The notes under the pieces were generated by a model. That model had not been told where the DNA came from, did no database searches, and saw nothing but the letters and a program-made list of their open reading frames with translations. DNA of 64,000 bases from Metabacillus fastidiosus NBRC 101226 (GTDB taxonomy: Bacteria > Bacillota > Bacilli > Bacillales > Bacillaceae). Both the position numbers and the translations under genes were made by a program. Of this stretch, positions 1 through 9,686 are shown in pieces. The stretch is from NCBI RefSeq assembly GCF_001591625.1, contig NZ_BCVG01000005.1:1-64000 (forward strand), in the 5' to 3' direction. Each line of letters starts with the position of its first letter. The first letter of the stretch is position 1.

Positions 1-15
1 CTTACTGCCCGTTAA

Positions 16-396
16 GGCTGGGATAAAAGTAAAAGGAAAAAATTTTTTATTCGTTTTACAGTCTCAAGCCTGATTTTTTTAGGATGTATCTGTTATGGGG
101 TATATTGGGCATTTTTTGATATGGACAGGCTGCCAGAAGGAGAATTTCTAACGGAACAAATATCTCCGGACGGGAAATATACGTTAAAAGCCTATGTCGC
201 AAATGGAGGAGCAACAACAGCTTATTCTGTCCGTGGGGAATTAATATTTCATGAAAGAAATAATAAAAAGAAAAATATTTATTGGGAATACCGTGAAGAG
301 ACAGCAAGTATCAATTGGATTGATCATGATACAGTTGTTATTAATGGACATAAACTGAATGTGCTGAATGAGAGGTATGATTTTAGAAGAGAATAG
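16..396 (+). CDS. DUF5412-like small membrane/secreted protein, start codon not found
   Basis: The reading frame is open from base 16 and ends at the TAA at 394-396. The part after the ATG at 121 (91 residues) resembles DUF5412-type Bacillus proteins of unknown function, with a SPDGKYTLKAY segment, GGATTAYSVRGE, and NIYWEYREETASINWIDHDTVVINGHKLN-type beta strands. In the same frame upstream of 121 lie a basic stretch (SKRKK) and a hydrophobic segment with two cysteines (roughly bases 46-117), which looks like the membrane anchor of this family. That segment has no ATG, GTG or TTG before the in-frame TAA at 13-15. The ATG at 121 has no Shine-Dalgarno and would delete the anchor. Either the 5' end was disrupted by an indel or an unusual start is used. 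In B. subtilis recG lies here. The family assignment is from memory of the motif pattern. Confidence 0.5.
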   Translation, partial: GWDKSKRKKFFIRFTVSSLIFLGCICYGVYWAFFDMDRLPEGEFLTEQISPDGKYTLKAYVANGGATTAYSVRGELIFHERNNKKKNIYWEYREETASINWIDHDTVVINGHKLNVLNERYDFRRE

Positions 397-610
397 TAAA
401 GTGATATAAGTACCTTTGTATGACATAATGCAATGACAATGAACGATTAATAAAATGATTGTTTGAATTTTTTCCCTTCCAGCTTCCTCATTTCCATCTG
501 TGTAATTATTTTTCTTCCTTTACATTTCTCTTTGATGTTATTAGTTCTAACATTGTAACAGCTTAAAATTGCAAAAAATGATGAATAATCTGCATATTTT
601 CCTTTAAGTA

Positions 611-639
611 TTGCAATCTTATTGTATCGATTATATACT
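611..639 (+). promoter_or_regulatory. Sigma-A promoter of the fapR operon
   Basis: A -35 box TTGCAA (611-616), a 17-base spacer and a -10 box TATACT (634-639) fit the sigma-A consensus. The operator for FapR begins four bases downstream of the -10 box, so FapR binding would block transcription initiation. Confidence 0.7.
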
Positions 640-642
640 ACT

Positions 643-661
643 ATTAGTACCTAGTCATAAG
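643..661 (+). promoter_or_regulatory. FapR operator
   Basis: The sequence ATTAGTACCTAGTCATAAG closely matches the known FapR operator (core TTAGTACCTAGTCTTAA in B. subtilis, recalled). It sits over the transcription start of the fapR-plsX-fabD-fabG operon. This is the expected place for feedback control, where malonyl-CoA releases FapR. Confidence 0.8.
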
Positions 662-683
662 ATCATGGACGGTGGCACAGCTA

Positions 684-1253
684 ATGAGAAGAAATAAAAA
701 AGAGAGACAGAGTTTATTGCAAGAAACGATTCAGCACAATCCGTTCATTACTGATGAAGAGTTAGCGGAGAAATTCAGTGTGAGCATTCAGACGATTCGT
801 TTAGATCGCCTTGAGTTAGCAATTCCTGAATTAAGAGAACGGATCAAAAATGTTGCTGAAAGGCAATTGGATGATGAGGTTAAGTCGCTTCCAGTCGATG
901 AGATTATTGGAGAAATGATCGATCTTGAGCTCGACAGGTCAGCGATTTCTATTTTACAAATACAAAAAGAACATGTTTTCAGCCGAAATCAAATTGCCCG
1001 TGGGCATCATTTGTTTGCACAAGCGAACTCACTGGCAGTTGCTGTTATAAATGATGAGCTTGCCTTAACAGCGAAAGCGAATATTCGTTTTACGAGGCAA
1101 GTACATGAAGGAGAGCGCGTCGTCGCAAAAGCGAAGGTGACTCATGTAGATAGTCATAAAGGGCGGACCCGCGTCGAAGTATTAAGTTATGTAGGAAATG
1201 AGCTCGTTTTTTCAGGTGAATTTGAAATGTATCGTTCAGGAAACGAACATTAA
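684..1253 (+). CDS. fapR: FapR, malonyl-CoA-sensing repressor of fatty acid synthesis
   Basis: FapR represses fatty acid and phospholipid genes and is released by malonyl-CoA. From the ATG at 684 the protein has 189 residues, as in B. subtilis (188). The N-terminus has a helix-turn-helix ([20 protein letters not shown], about 23-42). The C-terminus is a hot-dog effector domain. Phe99, Arg106, Gly107 and Asn115 sit at positions known for malonyl-CoA binding. An upstream in-frame GTG at 672 would add four residues. The ATG is preferred because the family starts MRRNK and GGTGG at 671-675 is well spaced from it. It heads the plsX-fabD-fabG operon and has its own operator upstream, so it is autoregulated. 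Confidence 0.96.
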   Translation: MRRNKKERQSLLQETIQHNPFITDEELAEKFSVSIQTIRLDRLELAIPELRERIKNVAERQLDDEVKSLPVDEIIGEMIDLELDRSAISILQIQKEHVFSRNQIARGHHLFAQANSLAVAVINDELALTAKANIRFTRQVHEGERVVAKAKVTHVDSHKGRTRVEVLSYVGNELVFSGEFEMYRSGNEH

Positions 1254-1268
1254 AGGCAGGGAAAGAAA

Positions 1269-2252
1269 ATGAAATTAGCGATTGACGCAATGGGCGGAGA
1301 TCATGCACCAAAATCTGTTGTGGAAGGTGTTATAAAAGCAGTAGCCGCATTCCCGCAGTTAGAAGTAACATTAATTGGTGATGAAAAGAAAATAAATGAA
1401 TATTTAACAGATCATAATAGAATAACAATTTTACATACAGAAGAAATAATTGAAGCGACAGACGAGCCGGTAAGAGCAGTCCGTCGCAAAAAGAATGCCT
1501 CAATGGTTTTAATGGCAAATGAAGTAAAAGAGGGGCGCGCTGACGGCTGTATTTCTGCTGGAAATACAGGAGCATTAATGACAGCAGGACTATTTATCGT
1601 CGGTCGGATCGATGGAATTGAAAGACCGGCACTTGCACCGACATTGCCGACAATTGACGGCAATGGTTTCCTTCTTTTAGACGCTGGTGCAAACGTTGAT
1701 GCAAAGCCTGAGCATTTGCTGCAATATGGAATTATGGGTTCTATTTATGCAGAGAAAGTAAGGAATGTGAAAAATCCCCGCATCGGTTTACTGAATGTCG
1801 GAACAGAAGAGAAAAAAGGAAATGAATTAACAAAGCAGGCTTTTGAATTATTAAAAGAAGCGGACATTAATTTTATTGGGAATGTAGAATCACGTGACTT
1901 GCTTGAAGGTGTGGCAGATGTAGTTGTTACGGACGGATTTACAGGGAATATTGCATTGAAGTCAATTGAAGGAACAGCAATTTCTGTTTTTTCTATGTTA
2001 AAAACAGCATTAACGAGTAATTTCACATCGAAGCTCGCAGCGGCTGTCCTAAAACCGCAATTAAGAGTGATTAAACATCAAATGGATTATTCAGAATATG
2101 GTGGTGCAGCACTTTTCGGTTTAAAAGCACCGGTTATTAAGGCGCATGGTTCTTCTGATGCGAATGCGATTTTCAATGCGATTCGCCAGGCAAGTGAAAT
2201 GGTATCAAATAATGTAGCAGAAACGATTAAAACATCAATTGAACAAGAGTAG
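1269..2252 (+). CDS. plsX: PlsX, phosphate acyltransferase
   Basis: PlsX makes acyl-phosphate from acyl-ACP for PlsY, the first committed step of phospholipid synthesis in Firmicutes. It is a peripheral membrane enzyme. The 327-residue protein opens with [14 protein letters not shown], the family's Rossmann-like signature. It also carries [16 protein letters not shown] and [13 protein letters not shown], all typical of PlsX. It follows fapR by 15 bases and precedes fabD by 10, so it is co-transcribed and under FapR control. Confidence 0.97.
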   Translation: MKLAIDAMGGDHAPKSVVEGVIKAVAAFPQLEVTLIGDEKKINEYLTDHNRITILHTEEIIEATDEPVRAVRRKKNASMVLMANEVKEGRADGCISAGNTGALMTAGLFIVGRIDGIERPALAPTLPTIDGNGFLLLDAGANVDAKPEHLLQYGIMGSIYAEKVRNVKNPRIGLLNVGTEEKKGNELTKQAFELLKEADINFIGNVESRDLLEGVADVVVTDGFTGNIALKSIEGTAISVFSMLKTALTSNFTSKLAAAVLKPQLRVIKHQMDYSEYGGAALFGLKAPVIKAHGSSDANAIFNAIRQASEMVSNNVAETIKTSIEQE

Positions 2253-2262
2253 GAGCGAGATT

Positions 2263-3204
2263 ATGGGGAAAATAGCATTCGTCTTTCCTGGACAAGGCTC
2301 ACAAGCTGTCGGGATGGGAAAAGAATTATATGAAAACAGTGAAGAAGCAAGAAAGATTTTTGACGAGGCAGATAGCAGACTCGGTGAAAAATTGACTGAT
2401 ATTATGTTTGAGGGACCGCAGGAAACATTGACATTAACTTATAATGCACAGCCGGCACTTCTTACAACAAGTATTGCTGTATTAGAATATTTTAAGAAAA
2501 ATAATATTGAAGCTGATTTCGTCGCAGGTCACAGTCTTGGTGAATATTCTGCGTTGGTTGCAGCGGGTGTATTACAATTTTCTGATGCTGTATATACGGT
2601 TAGAAAACGCGGTGAATTTATGGAAGAAGCAGTCCCAGCAGGTGTAGGCGCAATGTCAGCAGTCCTCGGTATGGATGCTTCCGCTTTAAAGGAAGTAACA
2701 GATGAAGTAACAGCTGGCGGTAATTCTGTTCAGCTCGCAAACTTAAACTGTCCTGGACAAATCGTTATTTCAGGGACGGCAGAAGGTGTAGAGAAAGCTG
2801 GGACGAGCGCGAAGGATAAAGGTGCAAAGCGTGTTATTCCACTTGATGTAAGCGGACCTTTCCATTCAGAGCTTATGAAACCGGCTGCGGAAAAATTTGA
2901 AGCAGTACTAAATGAACTGCAGTTTGAAGAAGCGAAAGTTCCGGTTGTAGCAAATGTAACTGCCAAGCCTGTTCATAATGTGTTAGAAATAAAAACATTG
3001 TTAGTAGAGCAGCTATATTCGCCAGTCAGATGGGAAGAATCTGTGAAAACAATGGTTGAAAATGGGGTAACGACATTTATCGAAATCGGTCATGGTAAAG
3101 TATTATCAGGTTTAGTGAAAAAAATTGACCGTTCACTTGAAGTACTTGCTATTTCTGATCTTGAATCAGTTCAGGCTGCTGTTGAAAAACTAAAGGGGGA
3201 ATAA
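2263..3204 (+). CDS. fabD: FabD, malonyl-CoA:ACP transacylase
   Basis: FabD transfers malonyl groups from CoA to acyl carrier protein to supply fatty acid elongation. The 313-residue protein has the PGQGSQ loop (9-14), the nucleophile motif GHSLG with Ser91, an arginine near 116 that would bind the malonyl carboxylate, and the catalytic His201 in GPFHSELM. The ATG at 2263 follows AGGAG (2251-2255) by seven bases. An in-frame ATG at 2239 lies inside plsX and lacks a ribosome site. It is the third gene of the FapR operon and nearly touches fabG. Confidence 0.97.
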   Translation: MGKIAFVFPGQGSQAVGMGKELYENSEEARKIFDEADSRLGEKLTDIMFEGPQETLTLTYNAQPALLTTSIAVLEYFKKNNIEADFVAGHSLGEYSALVAAGVLQFSDAVYTVRKRGEFMEEAVPAGVGAMSAVLGMDASALKEVTDEVTAGGNSVQLANLNCPGQIVISGTAEGVEKAGTSAKDKGAKRVIPLDVSGPFHSELMKPAAEKFEAVLNELQFEEAKVPVVANVTAKPVHNVLEIKTLLVEQLYSPVRWEESVKTMVENGVTTFIEIGHGKVLSGLVKKIDRSLEVLAISDLESVQAAVEKLKGE

Positions 3205-3206
3205 AA

Positions 3207-3941
3207 ATGACTCGAGTTGCATTAGTAACAGGTGCGTCACGTGGAATTGGCCGCGCGATTGCGATTGATCTTGCAAAACAGGGGATCAATGTTGCCGTTA
3301 ATTTTTCTGGGAATGAAGCGAAAGCAAATGAAGTTGTCGATGAAATTAAAGCATTAGGTGCAGACGCATTTGCGATTAAAGCAGATGTTTCAAATGGCGA
3401 TGATGTACAAGCGATGGTGAAAGAAGTAATCAGCCGTTTTGGAAGTTTAGATATTTTAGTGAATAATGCGGGTATTACTCGTGACAATCTATTAATGAGA
3501 ATGAAAGACAGCGAATGGGACGATGTTATTAATACGAACTTAAAAGGTGTGTTCCTCTGTACGAAAGCTGTAACACGTCAAATGATGAAACAGCGCAGTG
3601 GAAGAATTATTAATATTACATCGATTGTCGGTGCGTCCGGAAATGCTGGTCAAGCGAACTATGTTGCGGCAAAAGCAGGTGTTATCGGTTTAACAAAAAC
3701 GACTGCAAAGGAACTTGCAGCAAGAAACATTACGGTAAATGCAGTTGCACCAGGCTTTATTGCGACAGATATGACAGACGAGCTTCCTGAGGATGTAAAA
3801 GCGTCTCTGCTTACACAAATCCCGCTGGCAGCACTTGGAGACCCTGATGATATTGCAAATGCTGTTACATTCCTTGCATCGGAAAGAAGCAGTTATATTA
3901 CTGGACAAACGATTCACGTAAACGGCGGAATGTACATGTAA
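3207..3941 (+). CDS. fabG: FabG, 3-oxoacyl-ACP reductase
   Basis: FabG is the NADPH-dependent reductase of the elongation cycle, reducing 3-ketoacyl-ACP to 3-hydroxyacyl-ACP. The 244-residue protein is a classical short-chain dehydrogenase with TGASRGIG (8-15), NNAG (86-89) and the Ser139-Tyr152-Lys156 triad. It ends in the conserved [13 protein letters not shown]. Two bases separate it from fabD. The 82-base gap before acpP contains an AT stem and a -10-like hexamer. Confidence 0.97.
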   Translation: MTRVALVTGASRGIGRAIAIDLAKQGINVAVNFSGNEAKANEVVDEIKALGADAFAIKADVSNGDDVQAMVKEVISRFGSLDILVNNAGITRDNLLMRMKDSEWDDVINTNLKGVFLCTKAVTRQMMKQRSGRIINITSIVGASGNAGQANYVAAKAGVIGLTKTTAKELAARNITVNAVAPGFIATDMTDELPEDVKASLLTQIPLAALGDPDDIANAVTFLASERSSYITGQTIHVNGGMYM

Positions 3942-3951
3942 TTTCCACATA

Positions 3952-3980
3952 AAAAAACTATAAATGTTTGCTAGTTTTTT
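3952..3980 (+). terminator. Weak AT stem-loop between fabG and acpP
   Basis: AAAAAACTA (3952-3960) pairs with TAGTTTTTT (3972-3980) around an 11-base loop, ending in a T-run. The stem has little GC, so it can at most attenuate read-through from the fapR operon into acpP. Confidence 0.4.
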
Positions 3981-4023
3981 GAATCGAAATACACTATAAT
4001 ACTTTGAGGGGAGGTGAAGTAAG

Positions 4024-4257
4024 ATGGCAGATGTTTTAAACCGCGTAACAAAGATCGTCGTAGACCGTTTAGGTGTTGATGAGTCTGAAGTGAAATTAGA
4101 GGCTTCATTCAAAGATGATCTTGGAGCAGATTCCCTTGATGTAGTTGAGCTTGTTATGGAGCTTGAAGATGAGTTTGACATGGAAATTTCTGATGAGGAT
4201 GCAGAAACAATCGCAACAGTGGGAGATGCTGTTAACTACATAAATAACCAACAGTAA
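4024..4257 (+). CDS. acpP: AcpP, acyl carrier protein
   Basis: This 77-residue acidic protein carries growing acyl chains on a phosphopantetheine arm. The attachment site is Ser37 in the invariant GADSLD motif. The protein also has the typical [12 protein letters not shown] helix. A strong GAGGGGAGGTGA ribosome site precedes the ATG, as expected for a very abundant protein. A TATAAT hexamer at 3995-4000 may be the -10 of its own promoter, but I find no convincing -35. A terminator follows directly. Confidence 0.97.
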   Translation: MADVLNRVTKIVVDRLGVDESEVKLEASFKDDLGADSLDVVELVMELEDEFDMEISDEDAETIATVGDAVNYINNQQ

Positions 4258-4267
4258 TTGGTGAATG

Positions 4268-4294
4268 TTAAAGTCCCGTTTATACGGGGCTTTT
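4268..4294 (+). terminator. Terminator after acpP
   Basis: TAAAGTCCCGT pairs with ACGGGGCTTTT around TTTAT, with one wobble pair, and runs into a short T-tract. It separates the fatty acid operon from rnc. Confidence 0.7.
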
Positions 4295-4427
4295 ACCTCT
4301 CTATTTACCCCTCGAAGTGAATAAATTATCGCTAAAAAGGTTAAAAGAATTATATTAGTGTAGGAAAAAGGGTAGGTTAAACATGTCGCTCCCTAGCAGT
4401 TGCATGGTGATGGAGGTACGTAATCTT

Positions 4428-5171
4428 ATGCAAAAGCATGTACATTACAGAGATAGACGGCTATTTTCGAAAAAGATTGAAGAATTTAAGAAATTTCAAG
4501 AACGAATTGGCTATTCGTTTGACAACGAAAAACTTTTATATCAGGCATTTACACATTCATCGTATGTGAATGAACATCGCAAAAAGCCATACGAAGATAA
4601 CGAAAGATTAGAATTTTTAGGGGATGCTGTATTAGAACTTACTATTTCTCAATTTCTTTTCAAAAAATATCCGCTAATGAGTGAGGGTGAACTGACGAAG
4701 CTTCGCGCAGCAATCGTCTGTGAACCATCTTTAGTATCATTTGCAAACAGCCTTTCTTTTGGCAGTCTTATCCTGCTTGGGAAAGGGGAAGAAATGACTG
4801 GAGGACGTGCACGACCTGCATTATTAGCAGATGTTTTTGAAGCTTTTATCGGTGCATTATATTTAGACCAAGGTCTACATACGGTCGTCCGGTTTCTAGA
4901 TGAGTTTGTCATTCCTAAAATTAATGAAGGTGCTTTTTCGCATGTGATGGATTTTAAAAGCCAGCTTCAAGAGCTTGTACAACGTGACACAAAAGGTACG
5001 CTGGAGTATAAAATTTTACTTGAAAAAGGTCCTGCACATAATCGGGAGTTTGTTTCTGTCGTCTCATTGAACGGGGAAACATATGGCACGGGAAGCGGGA
5101 AATCCAAAAAAGAAGCAGAACAGCATGCTGCACAAGAAGCACTATCAAAACTGCAAAAATTAAAGAAATGA
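4428..5171 (+). CDS. rnc: RNase III
   Basis: RNase III cuts double-stranded RNA in rRNA processing, mRNA turnover and toxin-antisense control. The 247-residue protein has the signature [12 protein letters not shown] (59-70; Asp66 and Glu62 in the active site) and [13 protein letters not shown] with the second acidic site. A C-terminal dsRNA-binding domain (about 175-245) ends [17 protein letters not shown]. The open frame extends up to 4383, but ATG 4428 is chosen because TGGAGGT (4411-4417) lies 10 bases upstream and homologues start near this residue. Confidence 0.96.
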   Translation: MQKHVHYRDRRLFSKKIEEFKKFQERIGYSFDNEKLLYQAFTHSSYVNEHRKKPYEDNERLEFLGDAVLELTISQFLFKKYPLMSEGELTKLRAAIVCEPSLVSFANSLSFGSLILLGKGEEMTGGRARPALLADVFEAFIGALYLDQGLHTVVRFLDEFVIPKINEGAFSHVMDFKSQLQELVQRDTKGTLEYKILLEKGPAHNREFVSVVSLNGETYGTGSGKSKKEAEQHAAQEALSKLQKLKK

Positions 5172-5175
5172 TGGA

Positions 5176-5203
5176 TGCTCCTAATTTGGGAGCTTCTTTT
5201 TTT
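5176..5203 (+). terminator. Terminator after rnc
   Basis: GCTCC (5177-5181) pairs with GGAGC (5189-5193) and is followed by TTCTTTTTTT. In B. subtilis rnc and smc are adjacent; here this terminator and an extra gene separate them. Confidence 0.75.
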
Positions 5204-5228
5204 ATATAATAATTATAGGAGTAAAAAA

Positions 5229-5960
5229 ATGCCGTTAACTTTTGCGCATCCGGCAGCTGTTTTGCCGTTCCAGAGAAAAAATAAATATGTTCATTTTCCA
5301 GCAATGGTGTTCGGCAGTATGGCCCCTGATTTTGAATATTTTTTAAGCGGGCAGCCTGTCGGTAACTTCGGACATACATTGACAGGTTTTATTTTTCTTA
5401 ACCTTCCATTAGTGATAGCTGTCTACTTTATTTATAAGTTCTTCATCCGAGAAACTTTATTATATTACTTACCATTTTCTTTGCATGAGTCTTATGTAGA
5501 AAAGCAGGATGTAAGTAATATATGGAAAGTAATTATCTTTTGTTATTCCGCCCTATTTGGAATGCTAACACATGTTGTATGGGATTCTTTTACCCATATA
5601 GACGGTTTTATCGTCATGAAATTTCCAGTTTTTTCGCATATATTTCATCTATACAGTTTTACAATCCCTTTATATAAATTTTTGCAGCATGAAAGTACAT
5701 TATTCGGAATAACAGCACTTACTATTTACGTGTTTTATAAAAACAGAATTGAAGAGAATGAGATAAGATCAACTGTTTGCTGGAAACAAAAATTTGCATT
5801 TTGGTGTATTCTATTTTTTCTCGCCCTTATTCTTATCATAATATGGTATTTGATAGATTATATACCGGCTGCGAATTACGGTACAGCAGTTGTTAGGATC
5901 ATCGACTCTATCTTAATAAGTTTGCTGATTGTTTCTGTGCTTTTTAAAAAGAAAAAGTGA
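5229..5960 (+). CDS. DUF4184 family membrane protein
   Basis: Function unknown. The 243-residue protein starts MPLTFAHPAAVLPF and continues with GSMAPDFEYF and GHTLTGF. These are the His/Asp-containing signatures of the DUF4184 family, probably metal-dependent and related to other membrane hydrolase-like families with the HP...APD pattern. Several hydrophobic helices follow (about 50-70, 100-120, 145-165, 190-210 and 215-235), with an HVVWDSFTHIDG motif between them. AGGAG at 5217-5221 supports ATG 5229. An earlier in-frame start (5175) lies inside the rnc terminator. The gene sits between rnc and smc, an insertion relative to B. subtilis. The family call is from motif memory. Confidence 0.8.
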   Translation: MPLTFAHPAAVLPFQRKNKYVHFPAMVFGSMAPDFEYFLSGQPVGNFGHTLTGFIFLNLPLVIAVYFIYKFFIRETLLYYLPFSLHESYVEKQDVSNIWKVIIFCYSALFGMLTHVVWDSFTHIDGFIVMKFPVFSHIFHLYSFTIPLYKFLQHESTLFGITALTIYVFYKNRIEENEIRSTVCWKQKFAFWCILFFLALILIIIWYLIDYIPAANYGTAVVRIIDSILISLLIVSVLFKKKK

Positions 5961-6106
5961 AATATAATATATGAGTGTACCTTTATAAATATTAATTCAT
6001 TGAATACAGAAAACGGTTTATAGTTATATACACTATTTTCGACATAATATGATAAAATACTTATGGAATTTAAACATTTAAGATTACGATGTTAAGGAGA
6101 AAAAGT

Positions 6107-9100
6107 ATGTTCCTTAAACAATTAGATATTGTAGGATTTAAGTCATTTGCTGAAAAGGTGACTGTTGAGTTTGGACAAGGAATTACCGCGGTTGTCGGTC
6201 CGAATGGCAGCGGAAAAAGTAATATTACGGACAGCGTACGCTGGGTGCTTGGTGAACAGTCTGCAAAATCGATTCGCGGCGCAAAGATGGAAGACATTAT
6301 TTTTGCGGGCAGTGACTCGAGAAGAGGACTGAATGTAGCGGAAGTGACGTTAACATTAGATAATGAGGATAACTCTTTACCGATTGATTACAATGAAGTA
6401 AGCGTTACAAGACGTGTATATCGTTCGGGGGAAAGTGAATTTTTTATAAATAAACAGGCGTGCCGTTTAAAAGATATCGTTGATTTATTTATGGATTCAG
6501 GTCTTGGAAAAGAAGCATTTTCTATTATAGGCCAAGGGAAAATTGAAGAAATTTTAAGCAGTAAAGCAGAAGCAAGAAGAACGATTTTTGAAGAAGCTGC
6601 GGGTGTTTTAAAGTATAAAACAAGAAAGAAGCAAGCGGAATATAAATTAGTCGAAACAGAGGAAAACTTGAATCGTGTACAAGATATTCTATATGAGCTG
6701 GAAAATCAAGTGGAGCCGCTTGAAATTCAAGCTTCTATTGCAAAAGACTATTTACAGAAAAAAGAAGAGCTTGAGCAAATTGAAGTCGCTTTAACTGTTT
6801 ATGAAATCGAGCAATTACATAAGCGTTATGAACAGCTTTTAAAAACGATCGAAGAAGGAAAAAATAGAGAGCAGACACTTGCGGTAAAGCTTCAGCAAAA
6901 AGAAACAGAAGCTGCACAAGCCCGTGAAACTCTCGGAATATTGGATAGCTCGCTCGATGATTTTCAGCAAGTATTATTACGTGCCAGTGAGGAATTAGAG
7001 AAGCTGGAAGGACGGAAAGAAGTTTTAAAAGAACGTAAAAAAAATGCTTATCAAAATAAAGATCAGTTGAAAAAAGCGATTGAAGAGCTAAATGAAAAGA
7101 TAAGTGGTCTAGAGGCTGAGAAGACGAAAAATGAAACGGTTTTAAGGAAATATGATACAGAGGTAAAGGAGCTAAAAGCTGAATTAATAGAGAAACAAAA
7201 AGAGCTCGCCTTATACAGCAAAAATTTAGAAGCAGAAGTAGAGAAATTAAAAGGTGAGTACTTTGATCTTTTAAATAGTCAAGCCTCAGCAAGAAATGAA
7301 CTGAATTATCTTCATGAACAAAAAGAGCAGCAAGGCCGTAAAAATACGAGATTAAAAGATTCTAATCAAAAGTATTTAGCTGAGCGTGATCAGATTTTAA
7401 ATAATAAAAGACGTCTGGAAGCAAAATACTCTTTAATTGAAAAACAATTATCAGAGCAAGTAGCAGGCTTTCGAAATTTACAGACGAAACTGGAAAAAAA
7501 CCGGCTTACTTATCAAAAGAAAGAGTCGGCACTTTATCAGGCATACCAATTACTGCAGCAGACGAAATCCAGAAAAGAAATGCTTGAAGCGATGCAGGGA
7601 GATTATGCAGGTTTTTTCCAAGGTGTAAAAGAAATATTAAAGGTGAAGGAAGAAATAGGAGGAATTTTTGGAGCGGTTGCTGAACTTCTTACAACAGATA
7701 AGCAGTTTGAGACTGCGATTGAGATTGCTCTGGCTGGTTCTATGCAGCATATCGTCGTTACAGATGAAGGAGCAGCAAGAAAAGCGATCGAATTTTTGAA
7801 GAGAAATGCATTCGGACGTGCGACTTTTTTACCTTTATCCGTTATAAAGGAAAGAATGATACCCGCAAATGATCTTCAAATATTAAAAAATCATGATGCT
7901 TTTGTCGGTGTGGGGGCAGAGCTAGTAAATGTCGATCCGAAATTTAAAAGAATTATTTCGAATCTGTTAGGGACGGTTATTATTACAGCCGATTTAAAGG
8001 GAGCGAATGAATTAGCGAGCCGAGTTAACTACCGCTATCGCCTTGTAACACTTCAGGGAGACGTTGTAAATCCAGGCGGTTCGATGACTGGCGGAGCGAT
8101 GAAGCAGAAAAATAATTCTATTCTGAGCCGAACTCGTGAGCTTGAAACGATTGGTGAAAAACTGACTGTAATGGAAGAAAAAACAGCTCTGCTTGAAGTA
8201 GAAGTAAAAGAGATGAAAACTTCTATAAAAGAGGAAGAAATAAAAGTAGATGAGCTAAGAGGAAGCGGTGAAAAGCTTCGTCTTGCGGAGCAGTCTATCC
8301 GAAGTGAAATAAGAGAAGTGGAATTGCTTGAGAAAAATGTCAATGATCATTTGAAGCTTTATGATGCTGAGAAGCAATTATATGAAGATGAGCAAATAAA
8401 AGTGGAACAACGCAAGATAGAGCTTTATGAAAGGCTGGCAGAGATAACAGAGAAATTAACGGATCTTGATCAGGAAATTGCAAAGCTGACGGCTCAAAAG
8501 GAAACAGAGCAGACATCAAAAGTTGATCTTGAGCAAAAGGTGACAGAATTAAAAATAACTCTTGCTAAAAAAGAACAGCTTTTTGAAAATGAAAAAGAAA
8601 AACTGGAACGGCTTACAGCTGAATTAGCGGCAGTAAATATGAGTTTAAAAGAGACAAAAGAGGATTACGACTTACTGACCACAGAGATGGATTCCAGTTC
8701 TTCAGGGGAACAAAAAATAGAACAGTCTTCGAAGGAAATGCTGAATAATAAAAATGAAACGATTCGCTTAATCGCACAGAAGAAAGAAGAACGGCTGCAA
8801 TTGCAGAAAAAGCTTGAAGCAGATGAATTTGAGCTAAAAGAGATCATGCGAATTGATAAACAGCTTTTAGACGTTTTAAAAAATGATGAAGTGAAATTAA
8901 ACCGTCTCGATGTAGAGCTTGATAATCTTCTTCATCATTTACGTGAAGAATACTATTTATCATTTGAAGGTGCAAAAGAAAAGTATACTCTTGAAATAGA
9001 CGCTGAGGAAGCACGCAGCCGGGTGAGGCTTATTAAGCTTGCAATTGATGAACTGGGAACAGTAAACTTAGGGGCGATTGATGAGTATGACCGTGTGTTT

Positions 9101-9673
9101 GAAAGATTTACATTTTTAACAGAACAGCGGAATGATCTTACAGAGGCGAAAAATACATTGTATGAAGTCATTGACGAGATGGATGAGGAAATGAAAAATC
9201 GTTTTGCCACGACATTTAAGCAAATTCGTGCAGAATTTGAACCTGTTTTTCAATCCCTTTTCGGCGGGGGACGGGCTGAATTAAGGCTTACAGATCCCCA
9301 TGATTTATTAAATACAGGTGTCGATATTATCGCCCAGCCTCCAGGGAAAAAACTGCAGAATTTAAGTCTTTTATCTGGCGGTGAGCGCGCGTTAACGGCG
9401 ATTGTTTTACTATTTTCGATTCTTAAAGTAAGACCCGTTCCATTTTGTATATTGGATGAAGTGGAAGCGACATTAGACGAGGCGAATGTTCAAAGAGTTG
9501 CCAGATACTTAAAAAATTTCAGTCATGAAACACAGTTTATCGTTATTACACACAGAAAAGGCACGATGGAAGAGGCTGATATTCTTTACGGTGTAACGAT
9601 GCAGGAATCAGGTGTTTCCAAGCTTGTTTCTGTTAGACTGGAAGAAACGAATGAATTTGTAAAATCCAGCTGA
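6107..9673 (+). CDS. smc: SMC, chromosome condensation ATPase
   Basis: SMC forms the ScpAB-condensin complex that loads at ParB-parS sites and juxtaposes chromosome arms. The 1188-residue protein has Walker A GPNGSGKSN (31-39) and two long Glu/Lys-rich coiled coils (about 170-500 and 670-1000). Between them is a hinge domain containing GRATFLPL and GGSMTGGA. The C-terminal head carries the LSGGERALTA signature and the Walker B CILDEVEATLDEAN. AAGGAG (6094-6099) lies seven bases before ATG 6107; the in-frame ATG 6089 would overlap this site. It is followed after 13 bases by ftsY. Confidence 0.97.
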   Translation: MFLKQLDIVGFKSFAEKVTVEFGQGITAVVGPNGSGKSNITDSVRWVLGEQSAKSIRGAKMEDIIFAGSDSRRGLNVAEVTLTLDNEDNSLPIDYNEVSVTRRVYRSGESEFFINKQACRLKDIVDLFMDSGLGKEAFSIIGQGKIEEILSSKAEARRTIFEEAAGVLKYKTRKKQAEYKLVETEENLNRVQDILYELENQVEPLEIQASIAKDYLQKKEELEQIEVALTVYEIEQLHKRYEQLLKTIEEGKNREQTLAVKLQQKETEAAQARETLGILDSSLDDFQQVLLRASEELEKLEGRKEVLKERKKNAYQNKDQLKKAIEELNEKISGLEAEKTKNETVLRKYDTEVKELKAELIEKQKELALYSKNLEAEVEKLKGEYFDLLNSQASARNELNYLHEQKEQQGRKNTRLKDSNQKYLAERDQILNNKRRLEAKYSLIEKQLSEQVAGFRNLQTKLEKNRLTYQKKESALYQAYQLLQQTKSRKEMLEAMQGDYAGFFQGVKEILKVKEEIGGIFGAVAELLTTDKQFETAIEIALAGSMQHIVVTDEGAARKAIEFLKRNAFGRATFLPLSVIKERMIPANDLQILKNHDAFVGVGAELVNVDPKFKRIISNLLGTVIITADLKGANELASRVNYRYRLVTLQGDVVNPGGSMTGGAMKQKNNSILSRTRELETIGEKLTVMEEKTALLEVEVKEMKTSIKEEEIKVDELRGSGEKLRLAEQSIRSEIREVELLEKNVNDHLKLYDAEKQLYEDEQIKVEQRKIELYERLAEITEKLTDLDQEIAKLTAQKETEQTSKVDLEQKVTELKITLAKKEQLFENEKEKLERLTAELAAVNMSLKETKEDYDLLTTEMDSSSSGEQKIEQSSKEMLNNKNETIRLIAQKKEERLQLQKKLEADEFELKEIMRIDKQLLDVLKNDEVKLNRLDVELDNLLHHLREEYYLSFEGAKEKYTLEIDAEEARSRVRLIKLAIDELGTVNLGAIDEYDRVFERFTFLTEQRNDLTEAKNTLYEVIDEMDEEMKNRFATTFKQIRAEFEPVFQSLFGGGRAELRLTDPHDLLNTGVDIIAQPPGKKLQNLSLLSGGERALTAIVLLFSILKVRPVPFCILDEVEATLDEANVQRVARYLKNFSHETQFIVITHRKGTMEEADILYGVTMQESGVSKLVSVRLEETNEFVKSS

Positions 9674-9686
9674 AAGGAAGATTAGA

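Larger units (their letters stand above)
397..683 (+). other. Intergenic region with the fapR promoter and operator
   Basis: This AT-rich stretch has no plausible ORF. Its first two thirds show nothing recognisable apart from AT-rich runs. The last 75 bases hold the fapR promoter (611-639) and the FapR operator (643-661), described separately. Confidence 0.6.

Noticed and set aside
3968-4000. Full sigma-A promoter before acpP
   Set aside because: TATAAT at 3995-4000 is perfect, but the TTGCTA and TTGAAT candidates have spacers of 21 and 10 bases. I mention only the -10.
6018-6066. Promoter directly before smc
   Set aside because: TAAAAT and TATGAT hexamers occur at 6048-6058, but no -35 at acceptable spacing was found.
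6735-7292. Long minus-strand ORF inside smc
   Set aside because: It is a leucine-rich shadow of the smc coiled coil with no start signals.
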